Source: Roseibium salinum (GTDB lineage: Bacteria > Pseudomonadota > Alphaproteobacteria > Rhizobiales > Stappiaceae). From it: a DNA stretch of 64,000 nucleotides. Both the position numbers and the translations under genes were made by a program. Below the pieces are notes generated by a model that ran no database searches, was not told the origin of the DNA, and was given only the letters and a program-made list of their open reading frames with translations. Below, piece after piece: positions 18,001 to 27,000 of this stretch. Where the stretch lies: assembly GCF_026240905.1 (NCBI RefSeq), contig NZ_JAPEVI010000001.1, positions 124,001 through 188,000 of the forward strand, read 5' to 3'. How positions within the stretch are numbered: position 1 is the stretch's first letter; every line of letters starts with the position of its first letter.

Positions 18001-21000
18001 GCCGGACGCTGACCGCACTGCGCCGACATCCGCCCCGCCGGTCAGGCTGGCATCAATCGAGCCGTCACCCTGAATGACATCGTCGCCAAGTTGACCGAAG
18101 ATTATGTCGTCGTCCGCACCGCCCGCGATGTAGTCGTTCCCGCAAGCCGGTCCACCTGCGGCCTGAAGCGCTGCCGAATGGTGGAGATCGGTGACCTCCC
18201 AGTCAGCCCAAACCGATACATTATCCGGATTGACGAAGCTGCGGGTCCTGTCGACGAGGGCATCGCCGTTGTCGTCGAAAAGACGACCGTCCTGAAGGGT
18301 CCGGAACCGCGGATTGACCGGATCGCCAGACCAGTCAAGGCGAACAGCATCGCCGAAGATGAGATCGTCGCCTGCCTGCCCGTCGAGCCTGTCGCCGAGC
18401 GTGCCGCCGATGACGATGTCTTCCTCGCTGCCGCCCGTCACGATATCGGAACCGCCCTCGGCAAGATCAGTGCTTTCGATGAGGATGGCATCGATATAGC
18501 CGTGATCACCAAAGAGGATGTCGTTGCCGCTGCCGCCGTCGGCATTGTCGGAGGCATTGCCGCCGAAGACCCAGTCGTCCTGCGCGCCGGCCCGGATCAC
18601 GTCCGGCGCTCCGTTTGCCGGTTCCACGGTTTCCGCGGATACGACATTGCCGGTCGTCAGAATCCTGACCGTGCCCGCCGCCTGCGTGATGATGCCATGA
18701 TCGCCGAAGATGATGTCCGCGCCGCCGTCGCCGTCGATCTCGTCACTGCCCGCGATGGCCGACGTCGGAATGCTCAGGAGCCGGGTCACCGGATCGATGT
18801 CGAGGCCGGAGTCGCCATAGACATGGTCCGGCCCGTCCCCGGCTATGATGCGGTCGTCGCCGCTGCCGCCGGTCAGGTGATCGCCGATCTGGGTGCCGAG
18901 GATCACATCGTTTCCGCCTCCGCCGTGGATGGAGACACCGGCATCTGACGAACCGGCAAGTTCCGGAGCGGCAAACAGGGCGGAAGCGTCGATGATGTCG
19001 TTGCCCTCGAACCTGAACGGGTTCGCAAGCGGCCATGCGAAGACGGCTTCGCCGGAACGGAATTCAGCGGTAAGATTGCTCTGCCATTCGCGCGAATAGA
19101 ATACACCGTCTGAGGAGGTGTCGCCGAAGATGACCAGGGGCGAGAGCGGACCGCCGCCTCCCGTTGCCACGATGCGGTCTCCGCCGATGAGGACGGAAGA
19201 TGTGTCGTCAGGATCGACAACGGCAACCCGTCCGGACACCAGTGCGTTTCCGGCCGTGCCACTGGTGGCAAGATTAAGGACCGCTCCGTCGATGCCGAGA
19301 ATTTCGTAGAAGGTGAGGCCCGTGTCGATCAGCTGGCCGGCGGCAAATCCGGCTTCCGCCCAATCGCCGCCATCGGTCCGCTCTAGCGATGCCGTCTGGC
19401 CGTTGTCGGCAAGGACAAATTCACCGGTCACCGCCAGCTCGCGGTTGCCGCCGCCGTGAATGACGGTGATACCGCCATGCTCCGCTTCAGTCAGAAGCGT
19501 GGATTCGATCAGCAGGTCGTCGTTGCCCTCTCCCATGAAGAGGTTGAAGACCTCCATCGTGGACGTACCGGTTGCCGTATTGCCATAGGTGATGCCGCCC
19601 GCGACTTGCGAGGGCTCGCCAAAGGCCGTTTCATCGTAGGTAATGCCGGCCGACATCCCAAAGCCCGACAGGTTCGTCGATGTCAGCACGCCATCGCGGT
19701 TCGCCAGCACGCCGTCGTCGTAGATGTTGAGCGTATCGATGCTGGAAAGATCCGAGCCATCCCCTTGGCCCGGGATGGCGGGCAGGTCCGGGTTCAACTC
19801 GCCCGGGAGAATGACCGCCGTAACCAGACCGCGTTCTTCGGACGCGCCGCCGATCACCTCGATGGGACCCTGCATGACACCAAGATCGTGTGGCCCCGGT
19901 CCGAAGATTTTGAAATTGCGGGCTTCTTCGGGCCGTACAAAGTAGGGATCCGCCGCGACGGTAACCGACACCGGATCGGCGTAATTGTCCGGGGTGAAGG
20001 TAATGGCCGCCGAAAGGCGCGTGATCGTCACGGCTTCCCCGGAGGACACGCCAAGGCTGGCGGCACCTGTCAGGACCAGGGTGGATCCGTCGACGGACTG
20101 GATCTTGTAGTCACCGGCATTCGACCCGCCCTCGACCCGGATAAGCTGGCCGGCTGCAAAGCCGAGCGCAGCCCAGTCTGCGGACGCAGATGCGATCTCG
20201 CCATTGGCGAAGTCCGCCAGACCGGAATAATAGCCGCCACTTTCAGGGCTGCCCGTTTCATGCAGGAAGACCCGGCCGCCAATGACGAAATCTGTCTGTC
20301 CGTCGGAGCGCAGATTGATCGTCACTGGTCCGTCGGGCCTGGCGGTCAGCCGCAAATCGTAGGTATCTGTAGTGCCTGTGCCGTCCGGATTACCCAAGGC
20401 ATCGAGGCCGTCCTTTACGACGCGCGTGTTACCATCGGTTTCCATGATGAAGACACCTGGCGTCTCGTTGTCAACGACGGTGACATTGATCTCGGCCCCT
20501 TCCACATCCGCGAAGGCCGTTCCGTCGGAGACCACATCATGGGAGACGATCGAATGGAGCGTGCCGTCGACGGCATAATCGTCTGTCGCCGTCACGGTTA
20601 TCAGGACCTGTTCCTGCCAGTTGGCTGCAGTAAAGCTCACATAAGTACCGTCCACATCGGAAAGAAGCCTGTCCGAAGCCAGCGAGATTTCACCGTCGTG
20701 ATTCAGGTATACCTTCACGGTCTCACCTGCATCCGGAGCCTTGCTGAGTGCCAGAGCATAGGTGTCCGTCACTGCGGTATCAGTGGAACCTTCGAGGACA
20801 CGGGTCTCGCCGTCCGCCTGTCCATCCGCTCCCAGTTCAGTGACGACCAGATCGGCCCGGTCATTGTCAACGATCGTGACAGCCACATTGTCGACATCAG
20901 CTCCGTTGAAATACGCATCGACGCCGACGACGGAATGGCTGATCATGACGACGCGGTTGCCTTCCTCGGCGTCGTCGTCGACGCCCATCACGCGAATGGT

Positions 21001-24000
21001 GCGTGCCTCGTCCCAGTTGGTGGCGTCGAATGCCAGAACGAGATCGCGGTTCGGCCGAAGCATGCTGATACCATCGACATCGACCGTACGCTCGAACCCT
21101 GCCCCGCCATCGGAGAGCCAGATCGTTTCGCTGCCTTCCTCGTCCTGATAGGCACGGGCGGCCGAAATGCGGACATAGACGATCTCACCGGGCTCCGGAG
21201 CCCTGGCCAAGCGGACCGTGTAGCTGTCGAGGGTGCCATCTTCGCCGACAATGGTTTCGCCGGAACTCTGTTCGATGAGAACCGGAGACTGATCGCCGCC
21301 GGAAGCCGCGATAACGGGAGACAGGCCGGCAAGCAGCGCGGACTCGTAATTGGTCCCTTCCGCATTTTCCACTTCATGGGCGATGATACCGCTGACGCCG
21401 TTCAGATCGCGTGAGACAACCGATTCGGTCACGTCGGATCCCACATTGATGGTGTCGTTGCCGAGACCGCCGATAATCCTCGTGTTGATGCCATGGGGTG
21501 TCGACAGCACGAAGAAAGTATCGTCGCCCTCGAGACCGTCGATCTCCCGTACTTCTTCGTTTCCGCTCAGGGCGACGTTGAGTCCGACGCCGAAAATGCC
21601 CTCTTTGGTGATGGTGAAGGCATCGTCGAATTCGGTGCCGAGAACCACGACCTTGTCGAATCCTTCACCGCCGTCGATCGAAAGCGGTGCGTTGACATTG
21701 TAGCTGACCAGGTCGTCTCCTGCCCCGGCCAGCAACTCGGAGGCCGCCGCCGTGCTGAATTCTTCCGAGCCGCCGGCAAGTGCGAAGCCGCGGACCGTGA
21801 AGATGTCGTTGCCCGAACTGCCCTCGAGGCGTAGCGCGGCCTGATTTCCGTAGACGGTGAAGCTGTCGTTGCCGGACCCGCCGACGGCGACCATCGGGAG
21901 GCTGATACCGCGGCTGAGTTCACCGGCCGTCGTCGACAGCGTGGCGAAGATGTCCGCCGGCCCGAGATTGGCCCCAAGGGTCGTGCGTTTGGAGCCGAAG
22001 AGCTGCCCGATCTGGAATCCGTCGTTTCCTTCGCCGCCGTCGAGCGTCATGATGGCGGAGGTGTCGTCGCTGGCGAAGTAGTCGTTGCCACCGAGACCGA
22101 AAACGGACAGCCGTCCGTTTATGTTGCTGTCATAGTTGATGCGTTCGACTTCCTGCGGACGGTCCGCCAGGTCGCTGCTGGCCGTGCGGGCTTGCTCGAG
22201 CGTACCGTGGAGCAGCGCGACCATTCCCGGATCGACCGCTCCCGGCTCACCCGGGATATGGTTCAGCTTGCGCATCAGGAAGATGTCGTCGCCCGAATGA
22301 TCGATCGACGGGTTGCTGCCGAAGATGTCGAGCGTGTCGCTGCCGCTGTCTTCTGTCCCGGTGTCGAGAACGTTAATGACGTAGTCGCGATAGCCGCCGT
22401 TGCCATCCATTGCCTGCGATCCGGACGTGCGGATGACATAGGCATCCGATCCGGCTTCACCATCCATCGTCAATGCATAGCCGGTTTCCGTGCCATCCGG
22501 ATTGCTCTTGAGCGGATCACTCATCGAGTGGAGACCGGTCACAAGGAAGGCGTCCTCGTTTCCGCCGCCGTAGACATGAGTGGAGCCGCCCAGGAAAAGA
22601 TCGGTCAGCGTAAAGCTGTCGGCATCGCCGCCACCGTAAATTCTGGCCGAATATCCCTGATAGTCGCCGATGGGCCTGATCTCGCCGGTGAGCCACATGC
22701 GCGTGCCGTAGTCCGAATCGGCATCGCGGATATTTTCTCCGATCCGGAAGAAATCGCCGCGAATGACAACGGAGCTTCCCGCCTCGATAAGGCTGTTCGA
22801 CCGCATCGTGACATCGTCACCGATTTCCAGTGTCACGGCGCCCGCAGCCGATACGACCGCGCGGTCGTAGGCGTCGCCGATCAGCGTTGTGCCGTTTTCG
22901 AGGAAAATGAGGCTCTCGCCGATGTTTTCGAGATACGGGAACTGACCTTCCATCGCCGGAGCAAAGGCGGTATCGAAGGTCCTGAGCCGGACATCGCCGC
23001 CGCTTGACGCCGCACGCAGCAAATGCAGGCTGTCCGACGTCTCAAGCAGATAGATATCGCCGCCGGAGCTGGCGAATAGCCGGCCGTCAGGTTCCTTCGC
23101 GGAGTCGATTTCGAGGTCGTTTCCGGAAACGCCGATGGCGCCTTCGACGGCGATCAGATCGATGCTTCTGCCGATAACGTCGGTTTCGAACTCGTCTTCG
23201 TCGAATGTGTCGAGAATGCCGCCGTCATAAGCTTCGAGGCGTACATTGCCTGCGTCCGAAACGATTTCCACGACATTCATGTCACCCGTGGTTTCGATGA
23301 GGAAAATGTCGCCGAGCGCGCCCGCCGTCAGGCCTCCCGTTCCATTGAGAGTGGAATTCACATCGACCGAACGCCACGCTCCATCGCTCTCGCCCGCATT
23401 CCCGATCTGTCCCTGGAGAGCATTGAGCTGGACGAAGGCGCCGAGAACGTCTGCTTCCTCGTCCTCGAAAGCATCCAGGATGTCGCCGTTGATTGCTCCA
23501 AGGAGGACGTTGTTGTATCGGGATTCGACCCGGCCGATGTTCATGTCTTCCTGGAATTCGACAAGTCTGACGTAGCCGCTTGCCAGGGCATCCAGCACGC
23601 CATCTGCACCGGCATCGATAGCACCGTAGACGTTCACTCGGGCAGCTGACGCAGATCCGAGCGGTTCATCTTCGAAAATTCTGACGTTTCCGCCAGAAAC
23701 GATGCCGGGCAGTCCGGAACCAGCATCCTCCTCGATACGATAAGTGGTCGTGACCTTGTTTTTGCTGTCGAACGTGTCGCCGTAGACGATGCCGTCCGGC
23801 TTGGTAAGCATCAGATCGTCCCGGTAATGGGCCTCCACGTAGCCACTAAGCGCGGCGTCCTTGGTTCCTTCATCCTCCGCGCGTACAAGGACAAATCCGC
23901 TTGCCGGCTTGAACCGCTCCCGCTCTGCCACTTGCAGGACCAGATCGACGTCTCCACCTGCGTGGATATGATCGATCACCTGTGTCAGGGGAGATGTCGC

Positions 24001-27000
24001 GAGGCTTTCGGGCGTAAAGATCCTGTCTCGGGCCTTCAGGTCCAGGAAGACATCTTCCGCGCCATCAACTGTGATTTCCGCCGGATCGTAGGCTGCCGAT
24101 GCCGGGTTCACAGGGTCATTCGGGTCGAGGTTGACCAGACTGACAAGGTCGACATTGATCGCGGCCCCATCGGCCCCGATCCGCCCGGCCGGTGCGTCCA
24201 TATCCAGTTCGTTCGTGATGATCAGCGGTGTGCGGACAACCTCTAAAAGGGCGCCGTTTTCGCCGATCGGATCGAAGGTGCTTGTCGTCGATCCGCGCTT
24301 GCCCGCCGAAAGGATATCGCCGAGTGCGTTGAAGATACGCGTTTCACCACGGGCATTGTTGATCGTGCCTTCGAACGTGATCGCTGTGTCCTGCGTGTTG
24401 CTGATCTGCACGTAGGTCGGCAGGGAGGCTTCCCCTACCGCGAATTGGAGCGTGTTGGAGCCGAAAGTGGTGTCAATGATGACATCAGGTTCCTTTTTCT
24501 CAAAATCGGCCTGGACGTCGATGTTGCGGATGACGATGTCTTTTGCCGACCGGTTCTCGATGATGACCGAGGAGAAGGTGTCGAGCAGGTAGAACGTGCC
24601 GTTGCTCCCGCCGATGGACTGTGTATCGATCGTCGCATCCGTCTGCGCAAAGGTATCGAAGCGCACACGGCCGTACTGGTCGGGCGCGATATCGTGCACG
24701 ATGATTTCGTCGTCGTCGATATCGGCCGTGACATTCACGGCTTGCTCGATATTGCCGTTTTCGTCGATGATCAGAAGCGGCGTTGCTCCGGCGTGAACAA
24801 AGACGTCGGAATCCCAGCTGATGGTGTCTGTGTAATTGCGGACACTGGCGATGTAGTTTTCGCCCCAGTCGATGGCACCGCGTGCCGCGTGCGGGGTGGC
24901 TGACGTCTCCCCGCCATAGCTGTTGGCTTCCACGAGGAGCGCATATTCTCCCGCCGGACCGAACGTATCTGTTCCGGGGCCTGCAATTATGATGGCGCCT
25001 TCTGCACCGGTCACATTAGCCTGGAGGTTGAGCGTCGCATTCGCGGCAATATCCGTATCACCGAAGAGGGCCCGGTTCGTTCCCCTTGCAATGGCCGTCG
25101 CCTTGTTGTCGCGGTTTTCCGCACGGATCAGCACGCCATAATTGCCGGTGAGCACGGCGTTGGCCGCGATTTCGATAACCGTTGTAGCCTTGAGAATGGC
25201 ATGGGCATTCACGTCGCCGTCCGTTGCAGCACCGCCGGTGATCACAGTGGAATCCGCGGTCAGTTCCACGTTTTCCACGGCAGCCTGAAGATCAAGTACA
25301 TTTGCGTCCAGAACTGCATTTTCACCGATGGTAACGCGCGTATCGAGCGTATAGCGGGCGCCGTCTTCCCCTTCGCCTCCACCGCGCTGGGACGAAGCTC
25401 CGGCGCCGAATCCGCCATTACTGACAAAGGCTTCCGCCTTGCCGACACCGGTACTGACGGCATCCGTCGCGATCGTGCCGTCAGCAACGAGTTTTGCGTC
25501 CGCGCCGATCGCGATGAGGTTCTCCTCGTCCACGAAGGACTGGCTGTAGGTGAAGGCAAAGTCGATGAAGCCGCCACCCTCGGAACGCCCGTTCGCGTGC
25601 CAGTCATGCTTGCTGTGTGTCTCAAGCAGGATGTCGCCACCGGCGGTGATCACCGCCCCCTCGCCGACCTCCACGCGCGTTGTGCCGTTGACATCGACAT
25701 AGGACTTGGATTCCTTGCTGCCTCCCAGAAGGTTGATCGCAAAGGTTGAGCTGTAGGTGAAGCCGGCGGTGCTCACGTCACTGTAAAGCTTGATATGTCC
25801 CGGACCGGTTGTGGTCAGCGACGCATCCGCGATGGATGTGATGACCGTCGAGTTAAAGAGAAGGTCGGATCTGTTGGCATTGCTGCCTGCCACAGAGAGG
25901 CCGAAGCCCTGCGTCTCCGCCGAACTCTGGCCATCGCCGGCAAAGCTGGCGATGTCTTCCAGGGGAACATAGATATTCGGGGGCAGGTAGGTTCCATGCA
26001 GCGTCGGCAGGTCGGTGTTGTTTGGATCGACGCTCAGATCGATGACGAGTTTACCGATGCTCGAGCCTGTGCTCTGGAAGTCGATGCCGAGACGCGCAAT
26101 GGTTTGCGATCCGTCGTATTCGGGGTCGGACAGGTGGATGTAATCCGTGGCGTCCGGTGCTTCCAGGAGCCGGAAGCTGTCGTCATCGACCTTCTGGACA
26201 TAATAAGTCCGGCCGTTCTCGAGTTCACGGATCGGGAAGTCACCGTCCCGGTAGAAGTTGTGGAACTCACTGTCGATCATCCCGTCGCGGCTGATTTCCA
26301 CGGTCTGGCCGTTGAGTTTAAGCTGATAGAGTTCGATTTCCTTTGTACCGGCATCCGTGTCGATGTCGACCGGGCTACTCGAAACCGTATAGGTAGCGCC
26401 ATCCAGAAGGCCGGATATGGTGTTTGCGTAGGTGAAGCTGTGCGTCCCCTCGCCCGGGTCCGCCAGATCAAGAGTCAGCCTGGCATCGCGAAATAAAGCT
26501 ACCGTGTTCACATACTCAAACGCATCTTCGCGGGAAGCTGCCAGCCAGAATTTATCCTGCGTGGCGACCACAACGTAATAGGTTTCGCCATCTACAAGTC
26601 CGCCGATCGGCGTGGTGCCAGCATGATATGTGAGTGCCGTCCCGGTAATGAAGCCGTGCCCGGTAATCTGGATAATGTCCTCGTTGATGGAGTCGGTAAC
26701 AATGAACGGGTTGTCTTCTTCCACCGCCAGCACCTGGTTCGAGTCGAACTCGACGGTAGACGTGCTGCTTGCCAGGTAGGTCAGTCGAGTACCATTCAGA
26801 GACGTCTCGGAGGCCAGGGCGATAAGATTGCCGATGGGATTTTCGGCCAGGACAATCTCGCCGTCTTCAAATTCAAACCAGAGGTCCACGGCATCGCGCG
26901 AAACCTGGTAGCTCTCCGGCCCGATGTAGGTGACGGCATCACCATCCTCGAAACCATGGCCGTCTATGTTGATCGCCCCGCCGGAAACGGCGTCCACGGA

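Noticed and set aside
14431..21414. Long plus-strand frames (628, 497 and 652 codons) opposite the giant gene
   Set aside because: They lack ribosome sites and family motifs and follow the repetitive codon pattern of the real gene on the minus strand.
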